The notes beneath the pieces were generated by a model. It made no database searches. It saw nothing but the letters and a program-made list of their open reading frames with translations, and was not told the DNA's origin. Shown here piece by piece: positions 32,550-43,942 of a DNA stretch of 64,000 bases. The stretch comes from Phytophthora colocasiae. Lineage: Eukaryota; Oomycota; Peronosporomycetes; Peronosporales; Peronosporaceae. Both the position numbers and the translations under genes were made by a program. Every line of letters starts with the position of its first letter. Position 1 is the stretch's first letter. The stretch lies in assembly GCA_018806915.1 (NCBI GenBank), contig JAGKQI010000098.1, positions 1,674,001-1,738,000 on the forward strand, read 5' to 3'.

Positions 32550-34163
32550 TTAGAACTGCGCCTCCGTGACACCGTGGCCCATCGTGTTTGTCGACGACAG
32601 TCCACCGGTGATAGTGTTCTGCATGGCATCCACAAGCTCAGTGCCAGACCAGCCCTGGTGCTTCAGCGTCTCCACACCCTCGTTACGCTCCGCACGCTGC
32701 ACACCCTCGACATACGCGAGCATTCCGCGCTTGGCATAGTCACGAGCGAAGCGGGTGATGCCCAGCGAGTCGCTGTGGAAGCCAGCCAGAGTGATGAACA
32801 TCCAACAGAAGCCCATGCGAGCCAGGTCCGTCACGAACGTCTCGATCTCCGTGTCGGACATGCCAGCAGCGTCCCAGTTGAACGACGGGGACAAGTTGTA
32901 CGCCAGCATCTGGTGCGGAACCTTTGCCTTGACACCCTCAGCGAACGTGCGAGCAAGAGGCACACCCGGCTTGGCAGTCTCCATCCAGATCAGGTCAGCG
33001 TACTCACCGTAGGCGCGGCCACGAGCAATGCAGTACTCCACACCACCACGAACACGGTAGTAGCCCTCCACCGTGCGGGCCAGGTCCCAGTCGAAGGAAA
33101 TGTTCACACCAAGCGACTTGGCAAGGGCCTGCAGCTTGGGCAGGCTCAACTCCAGGCACTGAGCGTTCCACTTGGCCAGTGCGTCCGAGCTTCCAGATTT
33201 CTTAAGAGCCTCACGGACAGCCTCCGGGTACGTCATAGCATGAGCGCGCTTGTCCCAGTCAGCTTCACGGCCAGCGTGGGTGGCGTCAATGTACGACTCC
33301 ACATTGAGCTTGGTAGCTCCAATAATGAAGGGGTGGTCGCGCGGATCGATGTTGTTGTCCAGCAGAGTAGCAGCTTCAGCATCCGTGCGGGCCACAATGA
33401 CCAGTGGGCTGCCGAGAATATCAGCCTGCAGACGAGCAGCAATAAGGCGCTGAATGTGCTCCTGCACCGAAACCAGCACCTTGCCGCCCATGTGGCCACA
33501 CTTCTTCGTACCAGGCTTCTGGTCCTCAAGGTGGATGCCAGCGGCACCGCGTTCAACGAACATCTTGGTCAACTTCATCACGGCCGTCAAACCACCGTGG
33601 CCAGTGTCAGCATCAGCGACGATCGGGCGAAGGAAATCCGTAGGAGGAGTGCGCGCGCGCTCCTCAGCAGTCAAGCGACGACGGGCCTCGTACTGCTTGC
33701 GGTCGTGGAAAAGCTGGGCACGGAACAACTGGTCAACCTTGTTGGGAACAGTGTCCATGGGGTAGTCCGCCACATCTGGGCCAGGCTCGTTGGACGTAGA
33801 AGCCGTGGACGACGACTGCCATCCTGACACATAGACCGTGGACAAGTGCTTGGCCATTTGCGTCACTTGGATCGTGTCCAGCGCGCCGAACGTGTGGCTT
33901 GTCTTCTGAGCAGCCTGCAGCTCACGCAGCATCTTGTATAGCTTACGCGACATGGCGGCACCAGCATTGGCGGCGGGGATCGTTCCCTGGAGCTTCACCA
34001 CGTCTTCGGCGCCGTACGGACGCTTGACGTACTTGAAGCGATCGCCATGGATGAAGGCCTCGGTCTGCTTCACGCGTTGCGCGTAGTCATTCTCCTCTGC
34101 ACGCGGGTCGTGCGAGCTCAGGTGGCTGGCGATCTGGCTGATGCGTGCGTGTGGGGCGCTCAT
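32550..34163 (-). CDS. ICL1: Isocitrate lyase, glyoxylate cycle
   Basis: This is a 537-residue single exon from the ATG at 34163 ([14 protein letters not shown]). The enzyme splits isocitrate into glyoxylate and succinate, letting cells grow on acetate or fatty acids; in oomycetes it is expected to matter when stored lipid is used. Landmarks are WQSSSTAS near the start of the barrel, [19 protein letters not shown], the signature [12 protein letters not shown] (catalytic Cys at about 219), VARTDAEAA, and [11 protein letters not shown] near the C-terminal lid. The length fits the eukaryotic family. The end (VTEAQF) is not a PTS1 signal, so peroxisomal import is not indicated. The frame is open to another ATG at 34403, but that stretch contains ATTGG boxes and initiator-like sequence and reads as 5' UTR. 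Confidence 0.96.
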   Translation of the reverse strand: MSAPHARISQIASHLSSHDPRAEENDYAQRVKQTEAFIHGDRFKYVKRPYGAEDVVKLQGTIPAANAGAAMSRKLYKMLRELQAAQKTSHTFGALDTIQVTQMAKHLSTVYVSGWQSSSTASTSNEPGPDVADYPMDTVPNKVDQLFRAQLFHDRKQYEARRRLTAEERARTPPTDFLRPIVADADTGHGGLTAVMKLTKMFVERGAAGIHLEDQKPGTKKCGHMGGKVLVSVQEHIQRLIAARLQADILGSPLVIVARTDAEAATLLDNNIDPRDHPFIIGATKLNVESYIDATHAGREADWDKRAHAMTYPEAVREALKKSGSSDALAKWNAQCLELSLPKLQALAKSLGVNISFDWDLARTVEGYYRVRGGVEYCIARGRAYGEYADLIWMETAKPGVPLARTFAEGVKAKVPHQMLAYNLSPSFNWDAAGMSDTEIETFVTDLARMGFCWMFITLAGFHSDSLGITRFARDYAKRGMLAYVEGVQRAERNEGVETLKHQGWSGTELVDAMQNTITGGLSSTNTMGHGVTEAQF

Positions 34164-34340
34164 GGCTAGTAGATGGACAAAGGCGCTTGGCTCTGGGGCG
34201 GCAAATTGGGAACTAAAGCTGTGCCAGCAAGCAATCTTTGGTCGCGGCGGCTCAAAAAAGATCAGAGCCCACGCACGCGGCAAGTCGCACGACATTGGCT
34301 GAAATGAAGGAAATGAAAATCGTGCATTGGCTAAAAAGGG
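34164..34340 (-). promoter_or_regulatory. Putative isocitrate lyase promoter
   Basis: On the coding (minus) strand there are two AGCCAATG boxes (ATTGG on plus at 34294-34298 and 34326-34330). Between them lies TTTTCATTTCCTTCATTTC, which resembles the oomycete initiator consensus (TCATTY followed by a pyrimidine/T-rich stretch). Confidence 0.45.
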
Positions 34341-35629
34341 AAAGTCGCGACGCTTACGCAGCGCTGTCACGCACGCCGTTTGGGTAAAAAAGACGCGCTC
34401 CATACTGAAGCCAAGTGAACGTCAGGTTTACCAAGTCCGAGTCTATATTGCGCGTCGAGCACCCGACGTGGAAGTTTCAGGCAGATGTTGAAGTTTTCCG
34501 TTGCGACTTTTGAGGCGCAATGCGATACTGAGAAAGATCAGTACATCGACAGCAAGGAAGCCGAGCTACACGCAGTTTTGCATTATTCCGGCGCTTTGCC
34601 AGGTTTGCTTGGTGTAGTTATCTGTACTGAGCTTCTGGTGGCTCTGGACAACTTCCTGGCAGTTTGGTTTCTTACTTCGACCTCAAAGAGAAGATTGTGT
34701 GTACTACTTTTGGTTAGGATGCATTTTAGACAAATGTCAAATCGCGCCGACACCTGCCTTCGGGTATTCACGTGAAACTTGTCGAGCTGTTTGCGAGCCT
34801 GGTGTTTTCACTGCGGTGAATCCCCATCCTCGAAGCCGCGGGTATCGACGCGGCGAGGTCACTGATGTTAAATGCCGGCGAAGGTGGTACTGAAGTACGT
34901 GGCGACGTCTACATATTCGCAATTTGGTTTCGTAGTCCAAAAGCAAGTTGAAGACCTGCTTGCACAAACAATAGCTTGTCAAACACCAGCAGAGCGTTCT
35001 TGTGGCGGGCAGTCTGGTCAATCTGGGCTGATTCAGGCTGCTTCGAGAGCGATTTTAGCCATTCACACTTTGTCCTCCTGTTTTAGAAATCGGGTCGCTT
35101 CAAACGTGCATCCCACCGAAATCGCGTGGCACTGGCAGGCTTCCAGTGGCAGCACCATGCAGCATGTTCAATCGGCTCATCAGCCGCGCAACGTCTCTAG
35201 TTTGGACAGCACTATTCGACATCCTGCTCTTACTGAAGTGTGTGCAGATCCACGCATGTCTACTCAAAAAGTCCTCAAAACCGATGGGCGACTCGATCAA
35301 TCACATTGCAAGACCTTCATATGGTAGTTCCCACGGCGCTGAGCGTATTCTTTAGAGCAATTAAACAAGTTGTGCGGCCAGCGTATTCGTAGTTGGGGAA
35401 CCAAACATAGACACAATTATTGGAGCGAGTTTTCGAAACCCTCGCCATTATTGTGTTACCAATTAATGTGTGTACCACATAGCTCTTTGGACCCACAAAC
35501 TTTCCCCCAATCCACCTGGCCGCGATTGGCTACAATTATCTGCGCGGTGCTCTGTACTACTCGCGGTACGACCCTAGCGCGAGGCTTGGAGGCGCGCTCT
35601 GTAGCGTTACGCCCAGTTCGTCTTCCACG
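34341..35629. other. Long divergent intergenic region
   Basis: About 1.3 kb lie between isocitrate lyase (minus) and the PH-PH-VPS9-PDZ gene (plus). ATG frames at 34485-34775 (96 codons) and 34872-35327 (151 codons) have no recognisable domains and atypical composition; I do not call them genes. Confidence 0.45.
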
Positions 35630-38468
35630 ATGGCGACGGCCCCAAAGCGCCGCGCGAGTATCGAAGTGTTCCGACTGCGACTGCGTGAGACGGTAAACGA
35701 AGGTGGCGACGAGGAGAGCGTCGGGTGCAACAGTACACGCAGTCTGTCGAGTCTTCCGGAAAAGGAGGAATTCCCAACCATTGCGTTAAGTCCCAAGAAC
35801 AGCGAACAGCAGTCGGAGCCAGTGAAGGAGAAACAGAAGCAACCTCAGTTGCAGAGACGGGAGCAGGCGGTTCGTCGAGTGGAGAGAACTATCACTAGGC
35901 AGAACCATCGTCCGCGTCTTCGAGTGGAGGTTAATATCGATGAAGACAGTGACGAGGAGTTTGTAGCCGGAAAGGAGATTAGAATCGACGAGGACAGCGA
36001 AGTGGAAGAGGATATTGACGGACGAGAGCCTATTGAGAGACACAGACCCCAGAAACCATGTCTCATGACGTCGTCGTCGTCGGGTGATAGCACTCGTACG
36101 ATGCGCTGTAGTCTTGACGCAGCTGAATCTCCTTCTACTGTTGTGGATAATGCTGAGGTCCGAACGATTGGAGGTGTAACGCAGCTTGATGAGAGTAATG
36201 AATCGCCAGAGTCGAATGCACAGGAAGAAGTGGAAATTGCGGACTTTACAGGTCCGATTCCGGTTGTGCCAAGACCCAAATCTTCGTCTACAGCGCAGCC
36301 TAATGACAGTATTCGTGAGTCGCGGCGTGTGGTTCTGGTTACGCGCCCTAGCCAGCGGTACGTTCATGTTCAGTGGATCTTCAGTGGCATCAGAGGTCCT
36401 ATCTAACTGAGAAGGAATGGTTTTGTACAGGGATATTGAGATGTGGACGGAACGCGCAACTAGCACGATGGTAAAGTCGACTGAAAGCAACACACGGCCA
36501 ACGCCCACGAGCGCGCAGAGCCGACGGTGGGTGCTTGAGTACAAGCCCGTAGTACGGCACTCTGGCTGGCTTATCAAGCGTGGGCATGGACTACGTGGCT
36601 TCAAGCGCCGGTTGTTTTGTATTGTGGACGACGAACTTATCTATCATGATACTCACGATGCTACAGAGGTGCGTGGTCGACTGGATCTCACACGTAAGAG
36701 CACGGTTCAGTGCATGCTGCACAGCGGCTTCAAGTTCTCGCAGGGTAGCTATGGTATGGTGCTGTACGCATTAGACAATCATGACCGGGACCTGTGGATT
36801 CGTAAGTTGCAAGAGCACAACGTACAGTTACTCCCAGAAGGAGCCAAGACTGCTAAACTTTTGAAGCAAAACAGCGACAATGCAGACAAAGGTGGTCCGA
36901 TCCTCTTTTCGGGCTGGCTACGGAAGCGTGGTCGCATGGTTAAATCGACGAAGCGCCGCTGGTTTGAGCTCTCGAACGGCACACTCTCGTACTTCGCACA
37001 CCCGCAGGGTGCCTCCCGTAAAGGTTCCATTGATGTTTCTCACGCGCGGGTATCCTCGGTAGACACCCTCAAGACGGGTGAACGGCACAGCTTCCAGATC
37101 TGCACCCCAAGTCGTAACTTGTTCCTGCATGCTGACACTCAAGAAGAGCGATCACTTTGGCTGGCAGCGCTCGCTTCTGTGGGCGAAGGCAGCGCAATTA
37201 CAACACAGAATGGTGTGGTGTCTTCAAAACAGGATGCAAACGATTTCTCTATGCCCACTAGTGCATCAGAGATCGGCCGGATGTGCAAATGTGGTGCTTT
37301 GGATGAAGGTGGTGCAGCAGTGGACGGAGTTTGCCGGCGCTGTATGTCTTCGTTCATATCCAACACGGAAGATGCTATGGTAGATGTCGCGCGTGAAGTG
37401 CAGCTGTTGTTGGCATCTCCGTATTCACCTGAAGGCTGCACGTCTGCGGCTTTTCTAAAGGAACACACAGGTCGCCCGGTCTCCAACGCAATAGTCCGGG
37501 AGTTCATGTCTGGGCTTTCCGACTATTTGATCCATACCCGCTTGAAAGAGCTCCTCCTGCTCGCTGGTGTCGCTCAGCCAGACAGCAGCTCGGACAGTGA
37601 TTCAGAAGACGATGGAATTAAGGAGAAGGTGAGAAAGGTGAATTTGGCTCGCACCCACACCGCTGCAGTTGTCAGTGAGGTCACAGATAACATCCACACA
37701 ATCGTCCACGAGCAGATCGAGGAACGTGTGTGCTTTCCGCTTTACCGAACGATTTTGACGAATGTTCGTGCCCACACACGAGAAGATGCCAAGGTACTGA
37801 AGGGGAAGATTGAGATTCTGCGTAGTAAATCTCAGGCGTTTTTCGGTATTGGCCCGGACAATGAGTCATCGTCGAAGTGGATCTCAGCTTGTGCAAAGCT
37901 CCGAGAGGTAGACAAGGTAAGTCTCCCGTATATGAAGCGTGCCCAGTTGCTAGCTGCATGCAAGGAGATCTACGCCATCTTTCACACCGAACACCCGACT
38001 CAGCCGCCTATGAGTGCTGACGCCTTCATTCCGGCTTTCATTTACGTCCTTATCCACTCGCACCTGCGCGATCCCGTAGCTCTTAAGGAGCTGATCACGT
38101 TCTTTGATTCGGGTCATCAACGGGGAGAGATCGCGTACTTCGTGACCTGTTTGGAGATTGCGTTGGAGTACATCCGGTCGCTCCTGACAGCGTGTACTGT
38201 GGTGCTTTCATCAAAGCGTAAACTCGGTATTGAGTTTTCGAAACACCCCGAAGCAGACGTGGTGGTAGTCTATCGACTGATACCAGGTGAACAAGCACAA
38301 CAGAGTGGTGCGATCAACATTGGTGACGTCCTAGTGGCTGTTAATGGACTTCCAGTGTACGAGATGGAACTAGCGGAAGTTGTGAAGCTCTGGCGAGGTG
38401 TGGATGGCGAGGCCGAATTTTGCTTTTTGCCCATGGACGAGTATCTGCGGAAGTATGGCACGTCCTGA
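35630..38468 (+). CDS. PH-PH-VPS9-PDZ protein, predicted Rab5-family exchange factor
   Basis: Two exons, 35630-36357 and 36431-38468, flank a 73-bp phase-2 intron with donor GTACGT and a CTAAC branch-like site; the product is 921 residues. The first 240 residues are acidic and disordered (NIDEDSDEEF). Two PH domains follow: about 284-380 (RHSGWLIKRG, GFKRRLFCIVDD) and 400-490 (LFSGWLRKRG, KRRWFELSNG). At about 527 a CKCGALDEGG...CRRC arrangement could bind zinc. Residues about 670-828 form a VPS9 domain (MSADAFIPAFIYVLIHSHL, GEIAYFVTCLEIALEYI), the catalytic module of Rab5-family GEFs. A PDZ domain ends the protein (about 837-911, LGIEFSKHPE, GAINIGDVLVAVNGLPV). The expected job is activating endosomal Rabs at phosphoinositide-bearing membranes. 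Confidence 0.9.
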
Positions 38469-38856
38469 GTATTTTCTTATTAAAAGAGGCAGTATTACTG
38501 GCGCAGTACTGCCCCTCAAACAGGCGACCGAGTGTACTACTTTGACGTTATCACTGTATAGACGGTTGATAAAGAACCATTTGAGAGATACCTGCTCTTC
38601 CAGTCTTAGCCATCTTGTGCCATATACATCATTTGAATTTTAGAGAATTGATAGAACAGCTAAATAAATCCCCATCAGGCTCTGAAGCCGGAGGAACCAG
38701 GTGGCTTCTACGCCAAGTATGACCAGCCTCGCCCTCTGCCAGCGGAATTTCTCTCGTACCTCTACATTCGCGAGCAGTAGAACCGACTTGAAGACCAAGT
38801 GACTGTGAATGCCAACAGAATCCAAAGAGACGCGACAACAGCAGTAGCTTGTCATC
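38469..38856. other. Intergenic, nothing recognised
   Basis: This is the spacer between two plus-strand genes. Minus-strand frames here overlap one another without domains. Confidence 0.5.
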
Positions 38857-40119
38857 ATGTTAGGCACAGACTTCCTACGAGTGAAGAGTCTGTGGCACAC
38901 GCGAGGCGGTCGCTCGAAAAGTAACGAGAGCGCTGGAAGCCAAGACCCGACGACACTGGTTGAACCCGAGGAGGAGTATCGTGAATCTGTTCTGGACAAC
39001 GAGGCCGAACCACAGACACCTCATACACCAGCACTTGATGCAGACTTCCACCGATACACATTGGAGCTTGAGATGCAAACCACCAAGTCATCACTCGATG
39101 GCACAGCTCCAGTGTCTCCTGCTACTTCCTCATCCACATCCATATCCGATGACTCTCCTTCCGCATCGCCCGAGACTCTACCCGACAAGTCTGCGGCAAA
39201 CCCCGTGAGTTCAATGTTCAGAACCTTTTCGGACGCCTGCGTCTTCCCCAGTATCATGAACAAGCCTCCTCCAGCACCAGCTTCATCTGCTCCAACTCCG
39301 TCGTCGACGTTGTTCTCGTTTGCTCCTCCAATTCCAACTCCATGGAGGAGTTCCAGATCATCTTCAGAGAGCATTTCAAAGGCGTCCTCATCCTCGATCA
39401 CATCGACGTTCCCGTTCGCTTTAACATCGACTCTTCCACCACGTGAAGCAGCCGAGAACGCGATCAACAACGTTCACAATATGAGTGCTCGGTGTCGAAC
39501 GGCATTCGCACGTGGGAGTCCGTACGGAGAATTGGTGGTTATCGACATCTTAGAAGCTCGCGGTCTCGCTCCTGATCAAGATGAGACCGGAACGGATTTA
39601 CCATTTGGGGTCACATTGCAACTCGGTCACATGAGTCGCAAGACGAAGCCTACCGATCGACAATACTGTACAGTGAACGAGAGGTTTGTGCTCTGGTTAC
39701 CGTCGTCTCCTACCATTGATCAGCGCACAGTCGATATCTTCGTGCATGGTGGGGGTGAACGAGAGCTCGGAGAGGTCCACATCAGCCTGGCAATGCCTGT
39801 GAATGAGGCCTTTGGGGACTGGTTCCCGTTGGTGTGTAGAGCTGACGGACTTAAACACGGGTCACTTCGAGTGACAATGCGGCGCCTTGTTCTCACTTCT
39901 TCGCCCATGGTCGAAGCTGCAAAAACCCTGGGAGAACGTGAAGAGTGTCTGAGGTTTCGTGACAGCAGTTTGTATGGAGATCTTCTTCCTGAACTGTGGA
40001 GCTGCTTCCCTGGTAATGAGCTGCAGGTTATTTCATCCAGCCTTCCGAAAGAGGACGACATCAGCAGCAAATTCGGCCGATTGATAGGCTTCCAGGATGT
40101 CCAGCGAGATGTGTTTTAG
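38857..40119 (+). CDS. C2-domain-like protein with disordered N-terminus
   Basis: This is a 420-residue single exon from the ATG at 38857. Residues 1-210 are low-complexity Ser/Pro/Thr-rich (PPPAPASSAPTPSS and similar) with an acidic stretch. From about 222 the pattern GELVVIDILEARGLAP..., LPFGVTLQLGHMSRKTK, VNERFVLWLPS, RTVDIFVHGGGERELGEVHI and HGSLRVTMRRLVL matches the beta strands of a C2 domain, which binds membranes, often with calcium. The Asp clusters in the expected loops are incomplete, so calcium binding is uncertain. A final 70-residue tail has no recognisable domain. It follows the VPS9 gene on the same strand. Confidence 0.75.
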   Translation: MLGTDFLRVKSLWHTRGGRSKSNESAGSQDPTTLVEPEEEYRESVLDNEAEPQTPHTPALDADFHRYTLELEMQTTKSSLDGTAPVSPATSSSTSISDDSPSASPETLPDKSAANPVSSMFRTFSDACVFPSIMNKPPPAPASSAPTPSSTLFSFAPPIPTPWRSSRSSSESISKASSSSITSTFPFALTSTLPPREAAENAINNVHNMSARCRTAFARGSPYGELVVIDILEARGLAPDQDETGTDLPFGVTLQLGHMSRKTKPTDRQYCTVNERFVLWLPSSPTIDQRTVDIFVHGGGERELGEVHISLAMPVNEAFGDWFPLVCRADGLKHGSLRVTMRRLVLTSSPMVEAAKTLGEREECLRFRDSSLYGDLLPELWSCFPGNELQVISSSLPKEDDISSKFGRLIGFQDVQRDVF

Positions 40120-40515
40120 TGTCGTGGGTCGATAGCAGTCCTCCGTTAATATTCAAAGCAGTCATGTTGAACGTTGATAAGCTTGAGCCTCAAGATGAGG
40201 CCGATATGTACAACCGTACAACATTACCACCAAGTTGAAGTTGTCTTGAACATCAAGAATGCCGCTCCCCAACATCAGCTATCGGTATGAAAAAGGCATA
40301 CGGAACCTAGTTGCAAGTGTTGAACTATCAGAAAGATGTCTATGTATTGGCCTTCATTACCATGCAGTTTTCGGCTCGACGTGTCCAAGCGGCAGCTCGA
40401 ACGCGTCATGGTCATGCTCAGTGACTGCACTATATACTGTAGATATAGAAACCTTGCTTTCACGACTTGAGAAGATTGTCATGCAGAAGCAAACTCAAGA
40501 AACCGCAGGGGTTGC
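40120..40515. other. Convergent 3' intergenic region
   Basis: It separates the 3' ends of the C2 gene (plus) and the IMP dehydrogenase gene (minus). No gene is supported. Confidence 0.5.
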
Positions 40516-42042
40516 TTAGTACAAGCGCTTCTCGTACGTGTACAGCGAGTGGACGTTGCCCTCACGCTGAGCGGCAGGGGTACGCAGCTCGAAGCGAAGC
40601 TCACCGTTGTGGAGGGCGGTGTGCACAGTCTCCAGGCTCACCTGGCCTAGATCCTGCAGACCGTGCTTGATGCCCTGCTGCAGGTATGGCACGTACTTCA
40701 TCAGCGAACCCTTGTCCACCACGGCACCGCTCACACCCTGGGCGACCTTGACGGCAGCGTGGGTAGCGAAGTAACGCTTGGACGAACCGGCAGTCATAGC
40801 CTCAATGGAGCCCATGCCACGGTACTTCTTGAGACGAACACCGTCCTGGAAGAAGTACTGGCCGGGGGACTCCTCGGTACCGGCGAAGAGCGAACCGCAC
40901 ATGACAGCCGAAGCGCCGACCGTCAGGGCCTTGACGATGTGGCCCGAGCTGGCAATGCCACCGTCAGCAATGACGGGCACACCGAACTGGCGAGCGTAAC
41001 GAGCGGTGTTGTACACAGCGCTGGCCTGAGCACGACCAACGGCGCACACCTCCTGTGTGGTACAGATGGATCCGACACCCATGCCGACCTTAAGACCGTC
41101 AGCACCGGCCTCGATAAGACGCTTGCACTGCATGCGGGTAACAACATTTCCGCCGATCACATCAATGTGAGGGTACGTGGACTTGATCCACTTGATGAGG
41201 TCCACCTGGAAGGTCGAGTCACCCTGAGACGAGTCAATGACGATGAGGTTCACACCGACCTTCACCAGCTCTGTGCAACGTTCACGGTCGTTCGGGCGCG
41301 TACCAATAGCAGCACCGACTAGCAGCTGCTTGTTAGCGTCCTTGGAGGCGTGCGGGAAGTCGCGGTTCTTGACCAAGTCACGACGCGAGATGAGCGACAT
41401 GAACTCGCCCTTGGCGTTGACAATGGGCAGCTTGCCCTTCTTGCTCTCACGCAGGATGCGGTTGGCCTCCTTAAGTGAAACACCTTCGGGGGCGGTCACC
41501 AGGTTGGTGGACATCACCTCCTTCAGCTTCGTCTGGCGGTCCTCAATGAAGTCAATGTCACGGTTGCTCACGATACCGACCAGCACGCTGCCCACCTTCC
41601 CAGACTCGGTAATAGGGATACCGGCAAAGCCGAACTCGGCCTTGATACGGTCCACATCGGCCAGGGTGTCCTCAGGCGAGAGACACTTGGGGTCGGTGAT
41701 GAAACCGTTCTTGAACTTCTTGACTAGACGCACCTCCTTCACCTGCTCCTCCACGGTCATGTTGTAGTGGATGATACCGATACCACCGTGCAGGGCCATG
41801 CCAATGGCCATAGCGTGCTCCGTCACAGTGTCCATAGGGGACGACACGAGCGGCAGGTGCAGCGAGATGTTGCGCGACACCTTGGTCTCAAGTTTCACAG
41901 CGTCCACACCGAAGTTGATGTGGCCGGGCATGAGGATCAGGTCATCGTACGTGTAGCCTTGGCCCTGGTTCTTGTTGACGAAGATGTCAATAGCCGAGCG
42001 GCCGTCCAGTAGCTCAGGGTCGATTGGAGAGGTAGAAGCCAT
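40516..42042 (-). CDS. IMPDH: Inosine-5'-monophosphate dehydrogenase
   Basis: This is a 508-residue single exon from the ATG at 42042 ([14 protein letters not shown]). The frame is open a little further upstream but without another ATG. The enzyme oxidises IMP to XMP with NAD, the committed step of guanine nucleotide synthesis, and works as a tetramer in the cytosol. It begins with the barrel strand [13 protein letters not shown] and [11 protein letters not shown] pair of CBS domains (about 110-230) is inserted, as is usual. The barrel resumes with [28 protein letters not shown], then the active-site loop [18 protein letters not shown] with the catalytic Cys at about 326. [16 protein letters not shown] and GSSKRYF follow. 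All expected catalytic regions are present and the length matches the family. Confidence 0.96.
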   Translation of the reverse strand: MASTSPIDPELLDGRSAIDIFVNKNQGQGYTYDDLILMPGHINFGVDAVKLETKVSRNISLHLPLVSSPMDTVTEHAMAIGMALHGGIGIIHYNMTVEEQVKEVRLVKKFKNGFITDPKCLSPEDTLADVDRIKAEFGFAGIPITESGKVGSVLVGIVSNRDIDFIEDRQTKLKEVMSTNLVTAPEGVSLKEANRILRESKKGKLPIVNAKGEFMSLISRRDLVKNRDFPHASKDANKQLLVGAAIGTRPNDRERCTELVKVGVNLIVIDSSQGDSTFQVDLIKWIKSTYPHIDVIGGNVVTRMQCKRLIEAGADGLKVGMGVGSICTTQEVCAVGRAQASAVYNTARYARQFGVPVIADGGIASSGHIVKALTVGASAVMCGSLFAGTEESPGQYFFQDGVRLKKYRGMGSIEAMTAGSSKRYFATHAAVKVAQGVSGAVVDKGSLMKYVPYLQQGIKHGLQDLGQVSLETVHTALHNGELRFELRTPAAQREGNVHSLYTYEKRLY

Positions 42043-42626
42043 TGGTGCAGAACTTTGGGGGGGGGTACTACTTTGAGGCAAATACCCAAGTGAAGGAAGT
42101 GTCGGTTCATGCGCTTCCAGCACCAGCTACCGAAGGCCAATGGTTTCAAGGTTATTTTTAACCAATGGACGGGTGGTGGAGCGTACAGCCAATCAGTACG
42201 CATTACGACCGTCTTCAATGACATGGACATGGCGTAATGAAGGATAAGCTAGGAACGCTGTTTCTTGGTGTTGGGTGTTCTCAAGGCAATGGGGGAATCA
42301 ACATCTCGTAATCTCTATGTGGACATTTGCTTATGCGGTTGCTTATGCTAGTCATGAGATGTTGAGATTCGCCTACAGCAATTGGAACAAGTCGCTGGAA
42401 ACGAAGATCGTAAAAACTCCCGTGTTCACCAATCGTCACACAAATCGTGCGATTTCAAGCAACTTGGTTGTCATGGCGACAAGCGTTGACCACGGTTGCA
42501 TTGTTGCTACTAGCAACTTGCTAGAACGAAATGTGCACATTCGTGTATCAACTTACGGCAAAGATCGCTTCAACTTCGATGGAAAGATATCCGAGTCAAA
42601 GGTCGAGTCATTCGTGATTGATCATC
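42043..42626. promoter_or_regulatory. Divergent region between IMPDH and GDP-mannose dehydratase
   Basis: Three CCAAT motifs lie near the IMPDH side (42137-42141, 42162-42166 and 42189-42193). A G-run sits at about 42056-42065. The half near the dehydratase contains an open frame (from 42275) without recognisable domains, which I treat as non-coding. Confidence 0.4.
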
Positions 42627-43898
42627 ATGACCCGCAAACCGAGCGCTGACTACGAGTTGGCTACCAGCCCCAACAGCAAACCAACAATCGATCAAGTGAG
42701 TACAACCAGTGAGAGCTCGACGGACAGCTGCGGAACTCCAGATCGTCCTCGGGTGGCTCTGATCACGGGCGTCACGGGGCAAGATGGATCGTATTTGAGC
42801 GAACTTCTGCTAAGCAAAGGTTATATAGTGCATGGACTAGTGCGTCGATCGTCGAACTTCAACACAGCGCGACTGGAGCATTTGTACCGAGATCCACACG
42901 ATCGCGGAGTCCGGTTCTTCTTACACTACGGAGATCTCACCGACTCGTCCAATCTGTGCCAGATCGTGGCGCGTGTGCGACCGGATGAAGTCTACAACTT
43001 GGGCGCGATGTCTCACGTTAAAGTCTCGTTCGAGTTAGCTGAATACACGGCCGATGTCGATGCCCTAGGCGCTCTCCGACTACTTACTAGCTTGCGTACG
43101 TGCGGACTTGAGCACACGACAAGGTTCTATCAAGCATCTACTAGTGAACTGTACGGGAAGGTGAAAGCCACGCCGCAGAATGAAGACACTCCATTCCACC
43201 CGCGTTCACCTTACGGCATTGCAAAACAATTTGCCTTTTGGAGTGTGGTAAACCACCGGGAAGCCTACGGAATGTACGCTGTGAACGGAATTCTGTTTAA
43301 TCACGAGAGCCCGAGACGTGGACCAACCTTCGTCACGCGGAAAATCACCCGTGCAGTCGTGCGTATTCGTGCAGGAATCGAGCAATGTCTCTTTGTGGGC
43401 AATCTGGAAGCGAAGAGGGACTGGGGACACGCACGCGACTACGTGGAGTGTATGTGGCGCATTCTCCAGCACGACAGTCCCGAGGATTTCGTGGTTGCCA
43501 CTGGAGAGTGCCATAGTGTACGGGAATTTGTCGAGCTGGCGTTTGCCAATGTGGGTTTGACAATTGGGTGGAAGGGCTCTCGAGGATCCAAGGACGAAGT
43601 CGGAGTTATTGTCAACGACGACCGCGAGCCAGAGGGGCCGAACAGAGTTGACCCTCATCGCGTGGTGGTTCGCGTCGATCCGGTATATTTCCGCCCTGCC
43701 GAGGTAGATTTACTCTGCGGTGATGCATCTAAGGCCCAGCGTGAACTTGGATGGACACCAACTGTGCGCTTCCAACAGCTCGTGGCTGAAATGGTTGCAT
43801 CAGATAGCCACGAGCTTCATCGCGAGACTCACGGAAGCAACAAATATCGAGATACCGTGCCGATAGAGCTGGCAAGCCAGGAGTTTCTTGGTTATTAA
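42627..43898 (+). CDS. GMD: GDP-mannose 4,6-dehydratase
   Basis: This is a 423-residue single exon from the ATG at 42627. The enzyme turns GDP-mannose into GDP-4-keto-6-deoxymannose with tightly bound NADP, the first step to GDP-fucose and related deoxy sugars. The Rossmann signature is [18 protein letters not shown], followed by [18 protein letters not shown] and [14 protein letters not shown]. The catalytic Ser/Thr plus YxxxK are in [10 protein letters not shown] and [12 protein letters not shown]. The block [13 protein letters not shown] is the substrate-binding segment, and [14 protein letters not shown] is also typical. The N-terminal 45 residues are a Ser/Thr-rich extension not found in the core enzyme, and the last 30 are extra. 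The family assignment is secure. Confidence 0.95.
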   Translation: MTRKPSADYELATSPNSKPTIDQVSTTSESSTDSCGTPDRPRVALITGVTGQDGSYLSELLLSKGYIVHGLVRRSSNFNTARLEHLYRDPHDRGVRFFLHYGDLTDSSNLCQIVARVRPDEVYNLGAMSHVKVSFELAEYTADVDALGALRLLTSLRTCGLEHTTRFYQASTSELYGKVKATPQNEDTPFHPRSPYGIAKQFAFWSVVNHREAYGMYAVNGILFNHESPRRGPTFVTRKITRAVVRIRAGIEQCLFVGNLEAKRDWGHARDYVECMWRILQHDSPEDFVVATGECHSVREFVELAFANVGLTIGWKGSRGSKDEVGVIVNDDREPEGPNRVDPHRVVVRVDPVYFRPAEVDLLCGDASKAQRELGWTPTVRFQQLVAEMVASDSHELHRETHGSNKYRDTVPIELASQEFLGY

Positions 43899-43942
43899 AA
43901 ATGTTGCTTGATAAAAAATCTTGTTAGTCATATAAACTAAGT

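Noticed and set aside
32574..33827. 417-codon plus-strand frame
   Set aside because: Antisense to isocitrate lyase; Val/His/Arg-rich, with no domain.
34164..34403. 80-residue N-terminal extension of isocitrate lyase from the ATG at 34403, possibly a targeting peptide
   Set aside because: The segment holds two CCAAT boxes and an initiator-like sequence and has atypical composition; the ATG at 34163 matches the family start.
34485..35327. Two ATG frames (96 and 151 codons) in the isocitrate lyase upstream region
   Set aside because: No domains, biased composition, and they overlap presumed promoter sequence.
40663..41322. 219-codon plus-strand frame
   Set aside because: Antisense to IMP dehydrogenase and without recognisable domains.
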